Shown here: positions 1 to 11,914 of the stretch, piece by piece
Numbering within the stretch: position 1 is the first letter of the stretch
Layout: the number at the start of each line of letters is the position of its first letter
NCBI RefSeq assembly: GCF_020085105.1
Contig: NC_058042.1
Location: 18,555,001 to 18,619,000, forward strand
Origin: Siniperca chuatsi
Taxonomy: Eukaryota; Chordata; Actinopteri; Centrarchiformes; Sinipercidae
Direction of reading: 5' to 3'
DNA length: 64,000 bases
Position numbers and translations under genes: made by a program
Notes under the pieces: generated by a model
What the model was told of the DNA's origin: nothing
What the model saw: the letters and a program-made list of their open reading frames with translations, nothing else
Databases searched by the model: none

Positions 1-322
1 GCCATGATGATGCCAACCTGGCTGATATTTCAAACAAAATGTTAATTTGATAAAACCAGTGCTGGGTATCTAACCTCAATACTTTTTGGTACCAACCGAA
101 ATGTGTCCACAGCAGAGTATTGAAAACTGTCACTGGTCAAATTCATATTCTTATGTACTTATTCTTTGATCAGATTTAAATTAAGTTCTCTGGTTCCTTT
201 GATTGATTTAAATCAAAATCTGATTTTCCCTCCTGTATTTTAGATTGTATTTTATTTAGGTTTGTGTTTAGAAAACATTCAACATTTGTCTTCTTCTGTT
301 AAATGAAAAAAAAAAAAGTTTA
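1..322. other. AT-rich flank downstream of duplicated BED exons
   Basis: No gene or recognisable repeat is visible. On the minus strand this is intron sequence after the donor of the last visible BED exon, so the rest of that gene lies to the left of the window. Confidence 0.4.
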
Positions 323-354
323 TACACAAACAGCAGTGAGCTGTAAAACATTAC

Positions 355-750
355 CTGGTGTTGATGTGTCACCATTAGCATCTGAGCCCTGTGATGCGTG
401 GCACGGTGGCGGGTTCTGCCCGTCGGCCAGTAGCTGAGAAAACACCTCCGGGTGTCTCTTTGACATGTGCCGATGCAGGTTGCTGGTGCTGCCGCTTTGA
501 AAGCACTGTAACTTCTTCATGCAAATGCGGCAACGAGCAGCAGCCAAACTGTCCAAGCGCTCATAGTGTCTCCAAATCAAGCTCTGCTTACTCCGCCTGC
601 GTCTCACAGGGCGGTCATCACTCGCCTCTTCGTGTGTTATTTGTTCTGCTGGACCTGCAGCTTCCAGGATGCCAGTAATAGCAGAATTAATCTCAGCTTC
701 ATTCCCTGTAATAAGGGTGTCAGAGTCCCCGTCCTCCAGTGCCACTTCCA
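355..750 (-). CDS. BED zinc-finger protein, exon 3 (second copy of duplicated exon)
   Basis: This exon encodes 132 codons between an acceptor (TTATTTAG) ending at 751 and a donor (CAG|GTAATG) at 354-353. It is phase 1 at both ends, so adding or skipping it keeps the frame. It starts with an acidic stretch (EVALEDGDSD), then a basic patch (VRRRR) and a BED finger: an aromatic IWRHYE lead, CRIC, and a final HRHMSKRH block. BED fingers bind DNA and occur in ZBED proteins derived from hAT transposases. The ORF extends past the acceptor to an upstream Met, but that part is intronic. It could be an additional finger or an alternative to exon 2. The gene continues out of the window. It resembles ZBED4/ZBED1-like proteins, but I cannot name an ortholog. 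Confidence 0.8.
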
Positions 751-779
751 CTAAATAAGGTGAAAACAAAGTTAGAATT

Positions 780-884
780 AGGGCTGCAACTAACGATTCA
801 TTATTGATTAAAATGTTGATATGATGTGTTTATATATTTCACTTATTCAGCAAGACGTCTTTGAAAATGTCAGAATTCATTACA
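780..884. mobile_element. hAT-type MITE remnant
   Basis: It begins AGGGCTGCAACTAACGATT, the terminal inverted repeat of a very common teleost hAT-type MITE. It breaks off after an internal AAAATGTCAGAA motif, directly before the second copy of the duplicated exon. Confidence 0.6.
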
Positions 885-916
885 TACACAAACAGCAGTG
901 AGCTGTAAAACATTAC

Positions 917-1312
917 CTGGTGTTGATGTGTCACCATTAGCATCTGAGCCCTGTGATGCGTGGGACGGTGGCGGGTTCTGCCCGTCGGCCACTAGCTGAG
1001 AAAACACCTCCGGGTGTCTCTTTGACATGTGCCGATGCAGGTTGCTGGTGCTGCCACCTTCAAAGCACTGTAACTTCTTCATGCAAATACGGCAACGAGC
1101 AGCAGCCAAACTGTCCAAGTGCTCATAGTGTCTCCAAATCAAGCTCCGTTTATTTCGTCTACGTCTCACAGGGCAGTCGTCACTCGCCTCTTCATGTGTT
1201 ATTTGTTCTGCTGGACCTGCAGCTTCCAGGATGCCAGTAATAGCAGAATTAATCTCAGCTTCATTCCCTGTAATAAGGGTGTCAGAGTCCCCGTCCTCCA
1301 GTGCCACTTCCA
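917..1312 (-). CDS. BED zinc-finger protein, exon 2 (first copy of duplicated exon)
   Basis: This is the paralogous copy of the exon at 355-750, with the same length, the same splice sites and phase 1 at both ends. It joins exon 1 through a split G|TG valine codon, and would join the next copy the same way. The BED finger ligands (CRIC and HRHMSKRH) are intact. Changes from the other copy are R to C and S to N in the basic patch, Q to R and R to H before the finger, QS to EG inside it, and L to V and C to S after it. No stop or frameshift is present, so both copies look usable. Confidence 0.8.
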
Positions 1313-1341
1313 CTAAATAAGGTGAAAACAAAGTTAGAATT

Positions 1342-1662
1342 AGGGCTGAAATGATAAAAAAAATAAATAAAATAAAAATAGATTGAGTATAAAATGTCAG
1401 AAAATTTTATAAAAATACCCATCACAAGTTCCAGAGCCCAGAGTGACACCTTCGGTAGCTTGTTTTGTCTGACCAACAGTCCAAAACCCAATTTATAATG
1501 ATGTAAAAACAGAGAAAAGCAGCAATGCCTCACATTTGAGAAGCAAATACTTATCATTTTTGTTTGGTAAATGACTTGAACAATTACTCTATAATCGAAA
1601 TTGTTGGTGATTAATTTAGTCCTGATCAATTACTTGACGTAACAACAAATAATTGCAGCACT
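1342..1662. mobile_element. hAT-type MITE in intron 1 of the BED gene
   Basis: The left end is AGGGCTG and the right end is the inverted AATTGCAGCACT. Internal stretches (cccatcacaa, gcttgttttgtctgaccaac, tcacatttgagaagc) match a MITE found in great numbers in teleost genomes. It codes for nothing. Confidence 0.7.
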
Positions 1663-2192
1663 ATTATGATAACCTGCTGTTTTACTGGATTCTTATTTCA
1701 GATGTGACAGAAAAATCTGACACTAAAAAGGCTAAAAAGCTGAGTGTAACCAAAAGCATTTTGACTACCGTCAGCTACAGACGGACATAACACCTTTTAA
1801 TTGATTAGTTTAATTTAATCATTAACGTAAATTCCATTGTAGAGCAACAATAATGCGAGTAATGTCATATACTTTAATAGACTACACTGCCAAATGTTGA
1901 TCATAGCGAAAGGAGACTCTCAGACAAGACTGTAGGAAAAAAACAACTGAGGCACATTTTCATTCACATTTTAATCTGTTCTTGATGCCGCGGGAGACAA
2001 TTGAGTGTACAGAGAAGTGGGTTTAAAAGTTGAAGTCAAAAAGCCTTTATATAATAACGACATTAATTATGACTGGCTTGTTTAATTGCTGTGTTTTTCA
2101 TTACTATGACAAGTCAGATGTCTGCTGTGTACTCCCAGAAGCTTGTAAAAACATTTAAGGTAGGTGCAGGCGTGATTCATAAGTGACCATAC
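1663..2192. other. Intron 1 of the BED gene, remainder
   Basis: AT-rich intron sequence between the MITE and the donor of exon 1. I see no further gene or repeat in it. Confidence 0.4.
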
Positions 2193-2436
2193 CGGAGCAG
2201 AACTGTTCGCTGTCCGGCTCCATGTCGTGATGGCCGTTGATGGAGGTCGTTTCAGCTACACGCCTCTTACTTATCTTCACGACCTCGGTGGGATGTTTGA
2301 CACGCAGATGTCTCAGCATGGCCGTGGTGGTGCCCTGACCATGTTTGACCAGATAATCCCTGCAGAGCAGACACTGGACCGACTCTGAGTCGACGGTTTT
2401 AAAAAAGACCCAAACTACGCTTCTCTTACGGACCAT
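2193..2436 (-). CDS. BED zinc-finger protein, first coding exon
   Basis: The exon has 81 codons plus one base, from ATG at 2436 (MVRKRSVVWV) to a CCG|GTATGG donor at 2192-2191. The upstream in-frame GTG at 2448 is not needed. It holds its own BED finger: an aromatic VVWVFF lead, C22-x2-C25, then H43-x4-H48. It ends in phase 1, matching the acceptors of both duplicated exons, and the shared minus strand supports a single gene with two or three BED fingers. The full transcript, including any hAT dimerisation domain, is outside the window. The promoter should lie between 2437 and about 2640. Confidence 0.75.
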
Positions 2437-2650
2437 GTCTGTCAACACACATTAGCAGCCACTGTGGTGCACATCACGCGCTGCTCATACTCAGCGTTGC
2501 AGCCGTAGCTAAGAGTGACATAAGGAGACTATGTAATTTACACTTCTCGGTATTTAAAAAAAAACAAACAAGTATCGACTTTTTACTTAACCCGTAACAA
2601 TTAGTATCAGTAGCTTTAGCTGTTGTTAGCATGGATGTTTTGTTAGCTTT

Positions 2651-3100
2651 CTCCTTCTTCTTCTTCTTCTTCTTCTTCTTCTTCGAGGTTTCACGGCAGT
2701 TGGCATCCACGATGTTGCATTACTGCCACCTTCAGGTTTTGTTCTCCTTTACTGTCCATTTACAGCCGTCTTTCCTTGACAAATTAAATAACCGTTTCCT
2801 CCCTGGACCACAGTCTCCGCAACAGACTCTATCGTCCTCTAACCGCTCTATTTTTCGTAACTGTGTCATCATTTCTTGTCTGTCTTGTGTAAATTTCCTG
2901 CATGATATGAGGACATGCTCAACTGTCTCAGCCTCATGGCATGGAGCCACAGACCTGTTAGATGTCTTCCTGTGATGGAAAGTGTACTGTTAAGGGTGCT
3001 GGCCCCAGTTCTCACTTATTACTTGCTCTTTCCGTTTTGTTCCCCTACTTCTTAACACATCTACTCTGTTTACCTCTAAATTACCTCTTTCTCTTTATAC
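2651..3100 (-). mobile_element. Truncated LINE 3' end (same family as 11.9-16.1 kb)
   Basis: Minus-strand reading gives a LINE C-terminal fragment with the block EAETVEHVLISC. This parallels QETVEHVIINC in the large LINE at 11.9-16.1 kb. The end sequence (ggcagttggcatcc...attactgccacc on plus) also matches that element at 11890-11930. The element terminates in a GAA microsatellite, seen as (TTC)n at 2654-2684, which appears to be the 3' tail of this family. Several stops are present, so it is a dead 5'-truncated copy. Confidence 0.75.
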
Positions 3101-4560
3101 ACTCATGTAAATGACCAAATATAATAAGATCCATGTAAAGTACATATTAAACTGTCATTTCATTAGCAGAGCTTGCCAACTAAAGAAACTCATTTACAAA
3201 CGCTTTAGTGGTCATAATATACTCCCATTTGAAATAATAGATGCTTTGTAATGAAAATCTGTCCTTTTCTGAATTTGAGTGTTGAAGTGCACTTCGTCTG
3301 TTGCACATTTGGTAAATGGACAAGGGGATATTTAAAGTTTGATGACCACAAAGGAATATGGTGGTGCAATTCAGGCAATTCCATCACCGTTGCTTTATTT
3401 GATCAAAGGGTCACTGTCCTTTTGTTCTCTGGTTCCTGTATCATAACAAGTACATCTGTAATTATAACCTTAGTGACAGACAGTGCAATAACAAGTTGAT
3501 TAAAGCTGCTCTCACTATGGAATCTTTCCCTTGTCCCATTAGAATAACAATGTATGTAAAACTGATATTAATAAAGTTATTACAAAATATTTAATATTTC
3601 ATCCTGCCCCAAAAGCAAAAGAAGTGCATTATAAAACAAACAAAATATATCCAAATAATTCTGTCACCGAAGTTTATTTTTGAATGATTTTCTGCAGTTT
3701 TTGTGGTCTGTATTTATGGTTGTGCTTGAAAAACAATATATCTCTAATCTTTAAATATATCAGGCATCATACTAATCCTTTAAATTTTAAGAGTTGTGTA
3801 ATCTGATGTAGCTATGCTATAAATCAAGATGACATATTACTAGTATTGGACCATTGTTCAAAGTTTATTTAGAGCTGAATGAATGAATGAATGAATGAAT
3901 TTAGAGCTTAATAATAATAGCTAAAACAGATGTAGTCTAATACAACAGTCCTGCAATTAATTCAGCCACCTAGCTAGGTTTAGCTAGTGGTGTGTGTAAG
4001 TTCTCACATAAAGCTAATGTTGGTTAATAACAGAACAATAGTTTCCAGCAAAGTTGCACTCTGAGAACAGGCACAGGTAAGTTCAACACACAAACAGTTG
4101 TTTCCAGCAAACAGATTCTGTAATTCCCACATGAATGCAGCATAATGCTTCCATGGAGAAATGATGACTCTATGGAGATGAGGGAGGAGACGTGACGTAT
4201 TAACATATTGCATCATGCAGCAAAGATATCTCAAAGTGATCATTCAGTCTGACTAGCTCAGTCTTGAACACTGACACAACTGAACTGGGCACAAATATGT
4301 GGCATACAAAATATTGGATTATGTTAAAAATGGTGTCAACAGTATTACTGCAATGTTCAGTTCAGTAAAGAAGTGTATATCTTATCAAAATATACTGAAC
4401 ATCTGTTTTTTTATTAATACAAAAAGACTTAACTTGCAAGTAAAGGTATTTTTTTTAAAAACAGAATTAATGACCTGAAGTCAGACCAAAGACACTAAAT
4501 GAATACAACTGTTTTTATTAAAGGAAATGTCTGTCAGGGAGATGAACAGTTCAGTTTCCC
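3101..4560. other. Intergenic AT-rich stretch with a GAAT repeat
   Basis: No coding similarity is recognised. A short (GAAT)n microsatellite lies at about 3877-3900. The ORFs here are short and show no family features. Confidence 0.4.
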
Positions 4561-7394
4561 AACGTAAATGCAACACATTGTGCTCAAAAACCCATATTAC
4601 CAATTAAAACAACACTAAATCTAAACAAGATAAATATTACAGCTTTAAACAGAAATTCACAGGCTGGAAACACAAACACTGAACAGAAGAAACGATAGGA
4701 AAGTTTCTCCACACCAAGACATAAATAAATACAAAAACCCTTCCTTATACAGACGAATGTTATATTCATGTTTGCAGTGTGCTGGCTGGTACAAGCTTCC
4801 CACTGCATATTAAATATGTGGCATCAGTTATCAGTGCAAAAAAACAAATAAAAAACATCAGTTAACAAGAAGGTGAAAACTAGGTTGGAATGTATTTTTA
4901 TAGTGGTGGGTTATGGAACATCCTGCAGGCAAATGTGATGTGTTTTATAAAAGACACTTAATGTAAACTTGGTGTATTGTTTTTGTAAAGCACTGTTGGG
5001 ATAGCGTGAGGTAAGCGTGTAGCATGTATGTATCATATCTGCAGATCCTGCATAGGTCTAGAAGAAGAAGGGAACAGACCAATCAAACCAAACCATTACA
5101 CTGCTTCAATACCTCCAGTCATTAAGATATTCAGCAGTACTGAGATGCAGTGAGTGACTACAACAACCGTAAACTGTTTTACACTTCCTTCTCTTGGTCT
5201 GAGCACACATTTACACTCTCACGCATGTCAAATCCAGTGGTTCTACTCAATGAAAAGATCAGTAAGGTTTCAGGATGAAGGGCGTGAGAGGGTGGAAGGT
5301 GGCCTCACTCTCTGGATTTAAACATCTGTAATAACTTTAAATGCATATATTGCATGAAACAAAATCTTGTAAAAACATATCAAATCACTTCAATGGTTAA
5401 CACATGTAAACAAACCTTTTACACACATTTTAAACCAATTTAGTTGTCAAATACCCTCAGGCGTTGTATCTAAAACTTTAACAAAAGTTTAACAATAAAA
5501 GGTCACTACTCTGTAATTTCTAGGACAAGCCTGTTTCTGCTAATGTCAGATTTAATGTGATACTCCATGTAAAATCCCTCCTTTGAGCATCAAATGCTCA
5601 CCCTGTGTAAACTTGACAGGTGGCTGTGAAAAGTTGGTAGCTTCCTTCTTCAGTCAGTTTCAATGGTTAAATGGATTACCATTGGTGACGAGAACAGGTA
5701 CCAATTATCCCTAAAAGTCCTTTTCCACTTCACCTCTGTCCTTCCATGTTTTGTTATTTTGTTTACCCAAAATATTACTACAAACACATCTGTCTTGAAG
5801 CTTCTTGAAGTAGTGTATTTATTTGGAAGTAGTATGTTTTGATGAGATGATGACTGAACATACTGAGCATATGGAAGATGCAGGAGTAGTTTGAAGTTTA
5901 GACTTCTTTAGAAGAGGTTTTGATACATTTCCCCCACTATGAAGACTTCTAGCCCACAGGGTGTGAGTGATACTCAAAAGAAAGATTCAAGATGAAAATA
6001 TCACTTAAAGAATTGGACTTTCTCAGGGGCGATGCTACAAATTAGACTTTTCATTATTGTGTTTTCTACATAGCTTATTTTACTCAATCCCAGGTATCTT
6101 ATGTTTGCCCTGGCATGTCATAACATAAAAACCTACAAGCCCCTCTTGCAATCTTTCCCATTTTTTAAATGTATGCTTATTATTACACATTACAAAAAAT
6201 TAAAAATAAAACTAAACTCTGCACAGCTCTATTATTCTTATTCTAAATTTTCCAGTGGAGCATCACTTGAATTCTGCCAGTCACCACATTTTGTCAAATC
6301 ATCCTCATGCTTTGATATTCACATTCATGTCTGAGGTAAACACTTCCTTTCAGAATAAGGTGCTATTAACACCATAGCATCAACATCTACGTAAATGTAC
6401 AATAGAGATTAAAATGTTTTCTCTCTTAGACTGTACACTAACAGTTTTTAATCTGAGCTAAATTACTCAATTCAAGGCTTGGAAAAACTGTGCGGGACCC
6501 AACTGAAAAGCAAGTGATAATTTACTAACATTACAAAAACCTTGTGGTTCTCAAAAATTGGTCATTGCCCAAAACTGGGTTGTTAGAAGAAAAGTATATG
6601 CTTGTGCGCTAACTTTACAACTTTGTTTTGATAGTGCTGATGTCCAGTCAACCATTTTATTGGTGTATCCTAATCTCCAAACACTTTAACCACTGATGGT
6701 CTGATGACTTAACTTTCAAAAAAACTGCTAAAAGAGGAAATATTCAAAAATGTTCTGGCATACCTCAGGAAGAGCTGTGCTCTTGTCCAATCACAAGCAT
6801 GAGGTAAAGGCTTATTGGATCTATCTCTAATTATCAGTAAAATACAACAACCTGCATTTTTATTAAAATACAGAAGTGTATCCAGACAAGCTGCTTAAAG
6901 TGACGATAAAGGCAAAGGTCAGACGTCGCGAAAGGTTGTTTTTTTAACTCTCAAATAATTTTGCTCTTTACTGACAGGTGACAAATATAAACCTTATTTA
7001 GCTGGAAACCTGCAGGCATGACTTCAAGCTTCAGTGAGAATAACAACTGTGTCTACTTTTTGGCATGGTATTGGTCATATACATGTCAGCGGGGCACAGG
7101 TAGATTTTGACACACAAACTTAAGACACAGCTACTATAATATCTTCTGCTGAGAATCAAAATAATGGAGCTGCGGTTAACAAGTTTAGTGTACAAACAAA
7201 TCACAGGTGTGAGGGTACAAACATCCAGAACACAGTTATGGTTTCTCAAACAAAATATTCTGCTCAAAATGTGAAAATGCAAAAAGTAGTCATGGGTAAT
7301 GTAAACTGCGTCAGCAGCTGAATTAAAAGGAAAAACATTCAGAGCCCAGTTTTGTCAGACACATCTAGTAGTTGCACTGGGTGTATAAATATAT
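4561..7394 (-). other. gfod2: Probable long 3' UTR / downstream region of gfod2
   Basis: This follows the gfod2 stop codon on the minus strand and is free of obvious transposons, as expected for a long 3' UTR. Candidate polyadenylation signals (AATAAA on minus) occur, for example at 5823-5818, but the real 3' end cannot be chosen from sequence alone. Confidence 0.35.
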
Positions 7395-9948
7395 TTAGTT
7401 CTTATTTCTCTGCAGAGCCTCACACAGGTTGTGATTCGGATCTGGCTCCTGACTCATGATCTCAACGCACTCCCATTCTCCACTACAGCTGGACCGTTTC
7501 ACTGCCTCGACCACCGTCTGCACATACAGACCATCCTCAAATGTTGGTGCCATGGCAACCGGTCCTTGCGCCCATGACCTGCGCTCCTCGTGAGCCTGAA
7601 AAGACTGTCTCAGTGCCTTTACCATGGAACTCAGCCCCCGCAGTTGAGGCAGGGGCATCTCGTTCACCTCTGGTCCTGCCCACCCACTGTCGCTTAGCAA
7701 CAACTCCTCACCTTTACTCCCATTGCGTTGGCCATACAGTTCTGTCCCCCTGGCAACCAGTCTCCCAGTGGATCCAACTACCATAACCTCGTGCACAAAT
7801 GACCCTGGCATGTTGAAGTTCAGGGTCACAGTGCAACACACACCACCAGAGCTGGACCCAATTCCACCCATCAACATTTGGAAGAAACAGAAATCATCGC
7901 TGGTGATGCGGCGGATGCCTCGGATCAAACCATTTTGTTGTACAAAGGTCCGCAGTAAGCCATGAACACGATGGGCTCGTGCACCAGTTAGGTAACTTAA
8001 AAGGTCAATGATGGCAGAGCCGACAGTGTGCAGACCGCCTCCTCCCATCAGCTCCTCACATGTCCAGCCATACGACTGGTCCAGGAGGCTGGGGCCATAG
8101 ACTCGGACATCACACACTTGCATTTTGCCAACATATCCCTCCACCAGCAGCTGGCGCATTGCAACAAAAGCTGGCAGGAAGCGCAGGGTATTACCCATAA
8201 TGCTGAGCAGCTGGGGGTAGTATCTGGCGGCAGTCACCATCTTGAACGAATCCACAGCAGTTGCAGCTTTCTCACACACAACGTTCTTACCTATACCTGG
8301 GGGGGGGGGACAGAGGTGATTATTATTCAGATAAAATTGAATTTAATGATCTCTGAGGTAAAGGCAATGAGAATACTAGAATTTTAAATCTCCCACACAA
8401 AACCTTTTCATGATTTTTGGTTGTCTTGTTTTGCAACTGCAGCAACAAAAAAGGTTAAACAATTTACTTCCTTTGAATTAATCTTTTATATTGCAGGTGT
8501 TCTGTTCATTCTGTTCACTCACTATGGTTCTTAATCTGCTTTTAATTAGTGATAAAGTTTTACACACAATTTATCTCAGCTCTCAGAAAACTGCAATACA
8601 ATTCAACAGCATTACAAACCAACTTGCAGCCTCAAAAATGACCGTAAAGCTGATTCAATGCTTCTTTACAAACAGTTTCAACAACAACAACAAAAAAAAT
8701 ATTACAGGGCTGTTGTATTAAATATGATTTGAAGGTGTCGGGTGGAGCTCGGGCACACTGTGGAGTTGATTGCCTTAGATGGCATTACTGCGCAGTTCCT
8801 GGAGTTTGGTATGAATAAACAAAAAGTCAACGTTCTCCTGCAACCGCATGTGATAGCACAGAGATTGTGTGCATAGTTTTTATATGGAGATAAGTGGCCT
8901 TCAATACCCCTTGGAAGTAGTGCTGTGGATAAGTCCTTTGGTGGGGACCGACTCCGGAAGTTGCAACTAAAACAGGAAGCTGAGGTCAACACTCAGGAAT
9001 TCCATCAGATACAGTAAGTTAACTTAACAGATCTACTCTCCTCTGATACGACAATGTGTTGATTATGTTTGATCCAATGTGTTGCTAACAGAGTTGAGTT
9101 TCAAGTTTTTTGTCTGTAAGTTTTGTTTTGGGTTTCCCACCCACAAATGACTATGTTCCCTGTGGTCATGGCTATGATCACTATTAATCACATCTAAAGG
9201 ATAAACCTTGAGAAATACGTCGCAGAAGAAGAATGCAGCCATTTTCAGTATATGAATGTTTTGGGGAATACTGCCATTACAGTCAAAAATGTCAAATCTG
9301 TTCCAGAGCCGACCTGCCACGCCCAGCTGGGTCAGGTCACATCAGCAATTTGTATAACTCACATGCAAATACAGTGCAAGTGGAAACTGGAATATAAGAC
9401 CTGAACCTTGTGTTAAGGAAGAAAACTGAGCTTATTTGAGTGTACCCATAAATTCTGTTATGTACAAGAAAAAATAAGCTGTTTTAAAATTCAATCAACC
9501 AATATTGATGCAATGCTGTGTGTTTTATGGCTTGTGATGGAGTGACTGCATCTACGTACACTCAGCACAAATGTTAAGTGTAAAAGTACAAGTTATACAC
9601 TTTAACCATACCTAAGGTTTTTGGACAGGGCAGCCGTGAAAAGGAAAAAAGGTCTGCATTTTAGTAAAAGTGTATGTGTGTTTGTGACCTCTTACCCAGT
9701 GCTTTGACAGCAATCTGCCTCGTCATTGAAGGTGGAATATAGATGCAAACAAGGTCGACATCTTGGTGCAGCAGGACATCATCAGATCGGCTAGTGTGAA
9801 ATGGGATGCCAAGCTCCTTTGCCAAGCAGCACGCTTCCTCTTCACTTCGCCCCCAGAGTGCATGAACCTCAAAGCCTTCAGCTTTCAACAACGGGACCAG
9901 CACTCGGGCTGTGCTCCCCGTGCCAAACACACCGACTCCTGGCAACAT
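7395..9948 (-). CDS. gfod2: Glucose-fructose oxidoreductase domain-containing protein 2
   Basis: There are two coding exons, 9948-9696 and 8296-7395, joined at a split G|GT glycine codon, giving 384 aa against 385 in human GFOD2. The start is ATG at 9948 (MLPGVGVFG); the in-frame GTG upstream is not used. Residues 1 to about 120 form the Rossmann NAD(P)-binding fold with a modified glycine motif ([10 protein letters not shown]). The second exon opens with [12 protein letters not shown], the family's Glu-Lys block. The rest is the GFO/IDH/MocA C-terminal domain ([20 protein letters not shown]). The CEKAAT block and the LCEALQRN ending fit GFOD2 better than GFOD1. Human GFOD2 is a secreted, matrix-associated protein with no proven enzyme activity. 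One oddity is a small Gly/Ser insertion (IGSSSG) after FFQMLMGG. The exon 2 acceptor has a run of about ten C as polypyrimidine tract. Confidence 0.95.
8297..9695 (-). other. gfod2: gfod2 intron
   Basis: A GT/AG intron of 1,399 bp on the minus strand. I see no repeat family or RNA gene that I can name in it. Confidence 0.7.
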
Positions 9949-11041
9949 GGCAGGGCCACTCACTGCGACCTTACGTGTTAACCATGGCCAGCCAACATCC
10001 CAACAGCCTATGATTCACTTGTCTGTCAAGGCCTTTACTGTGTCTGGAAATCAAAGAGCGCTTACTGTACCTGTAAAAATAAAAGAACAGACTAATGAAG
10101 GTATGTGACATTTACATAATCAGACATTTTTTTATGTCGTTTCCATACAATACTTAAACTTAAGGTGAGCAATAATGACCATGCATGTAAAAGCAATAAT
10201 AATTAATTCAGCAAAAGCTGTTGAATAAGTTCATAAAATCACTTTACCCAGCCCTAGTGACTGTACCAACAAACAAGACAAACGTGTGTGACAGAGGTCT
10301 AGACTAGTTTTTTTAAAAACAGCAGTCTCTGACAGCTACTTCCATTGTGTCCTGCTACATAGTTAACATGCCATTCCTCAGATGTTCTCCACCCACCAAA
10401 AGTCAACGTCATCTCAACCTCTGAAGCAAGCGCAATTTATGTCTGTGTGTGTTTGACCTTATCTAGGTATTTAGTGACATTTATGTAAAACTTGCACACA
10501 AAACAGCTGAATTTGTCAACAATTTATCTAACAACATTAAATAACATTCATCCTAAGTGCTCACCTGAGGCCCTCCCAACTCTCCACTTTGGTGATTTCC
10601 TAATCCAATTGTTATGGACCTGTAACTGTTGTGTGGATTTCAGTCACCCATGTAATTGCTGTGTTGTGGAAGCACCTGCCCACAGTATTATTTAATATTG
10701 ATAAGGAGGGTGGGATGGGCAGCTTTTTCTTTGGCTGAGCTGTAATGAAGTTGTGCAAAAACTAGTCTATGTAGAATATAATAAATATGTATTTACAGTA
10801 TGTGACGTTAACGTTAGAGTAGTGGCTGACCGGAGCTGACACTGTGCCATACTTGTCTCCCTGCAGCCATGACTGTACAACAACAGACTGATAAAGGCAT
10901 GTTAGTGCCAGTGCACCTGCATTACCTATGTAGTTAACCTACATAAAAAATAAGCCCTTTTCGCACTGCATCACTTCAGGGCTCAAACACCGTGAGCCAA
11001 ACAAACACACACACATTTACCAGTCTGACAGCAGTTGAAGC

Positions 11042-11102
<61 letters not shown>

Positions 11103-11470
11103 CTGGAAAGTAACCTACCCGTGCTGTGTTGCTGGTCAGATAACAAAGCCATGTCACACGAAATTGTCGCAGCCGTGATCAATAGTAGTTGGGCATTAGC
11201 CATACTTTCTTACAATACTCCAGACTTGCGGAAAGCGGCATCCACTTTAACTAACAGAGGCGTATATGCTGGATAGCTACGGTTCACACACACTGAGCTA
11301 GCTAGACTAACTTAGCATGTTCAGCTAGCCGGCCAGACAGTCGCAAAGCGAATTTAAAAAGCTCCCGATAAACGTGGGCACTTTACAGAGTTAACATCTA
11401 AAGTTCATTTATCCATCGGTATTTAAACTTGGTATGAAAAACAACTCATAATGAAATGTAATATTAGCTA
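9949..11470. other. gfod2 upstream region with CT/CA microsatellites
   Basis: Non-coding sequence upstream of the gfod2 start codon, which may hold non-coding first exons. A compound microsatellite, (CT)n followed by (CA)n, spans about 11041-11100. No other gene is recognised. Confidence 0.45.
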
Positions 11471-11700
11471 CCTACTGTATTTCCCAGGACAACATCGACA
11501 GCGGTTGTAGGTGCTTGGCCGGGCGCTGCCCAGTTGCTAATGGTAACTTCAGTAGCAACGGCAGGACTGTGGGGAGGCCAGAGATGCTAACAGAGGCTGG
11601 AGATGGGTCACCAGCGGAGAACTACAGCGAGGGATGCAGACACGCCTCCAGCTAGACTCGGCCCTATGCATGTGAACACCAAACACGCGTAAACATGTTA
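11471..11700 (-). promoter_or_regulatory. Candidate GC-richer promoter with an X-box-like site
   Basis: This stretch is richer in G, C and CpG than its surroundings and lies upstream of gfod2. At 11533-11547 it contains GTTGCTAATGGTAAC, one base off the RFX X-box consensus. It is a plausible gfod2 promoter, but no transcription start can be seen. Confidence 0.25.
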
Positions 11701-11914
11701 TTTGCAGATGAAAGGTTAACGTAAAATAATTTAGATGAACTTATGTAACTAATATAGGTGTGCCGATGGAGCAAGTGCATTCTGTGACCGGGCATCATGT
11801 TTTCCCATGATTCAGTATGCTAGCCTGCACGCCGCACTGACATCCTTTGGAGGAAAAAAAAAAAAAAAAATTGTCTTCTTCTGATGTTTTATGGCGGTTG
11901 GCAAACAGCTTTTG

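Larger units (their letters stand above)
323..1348 (-). repeat. Tandem duplication carrying two BED-finger exons
   Basis: Two copies at 323-786 and 885-1348 are offset by 562 bp and align without a gap through the exons. By eye the 396-bp exons differ at about 16 bases and the proteins at 8 residues. The shared sequence ends at the first bases of a hAT-type MITE (AGGGCTG). The remnant at 780-878 still contains MITE-like sequence, so the right-hand breakpoint probably lies inside that element. Confidence 0.9.

Noticed and set aside
7548-7562. X-box-like GGTGCCATGGCAACC
   Set aside because: It lies inside gfod2 coding sequence and is explained by its codons.
7541-8387. Plus-strand ORFs across gfod2
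   Set aside because: They are antisense shadows of gfod2 exon 2, which has clear protein similarity on minus.
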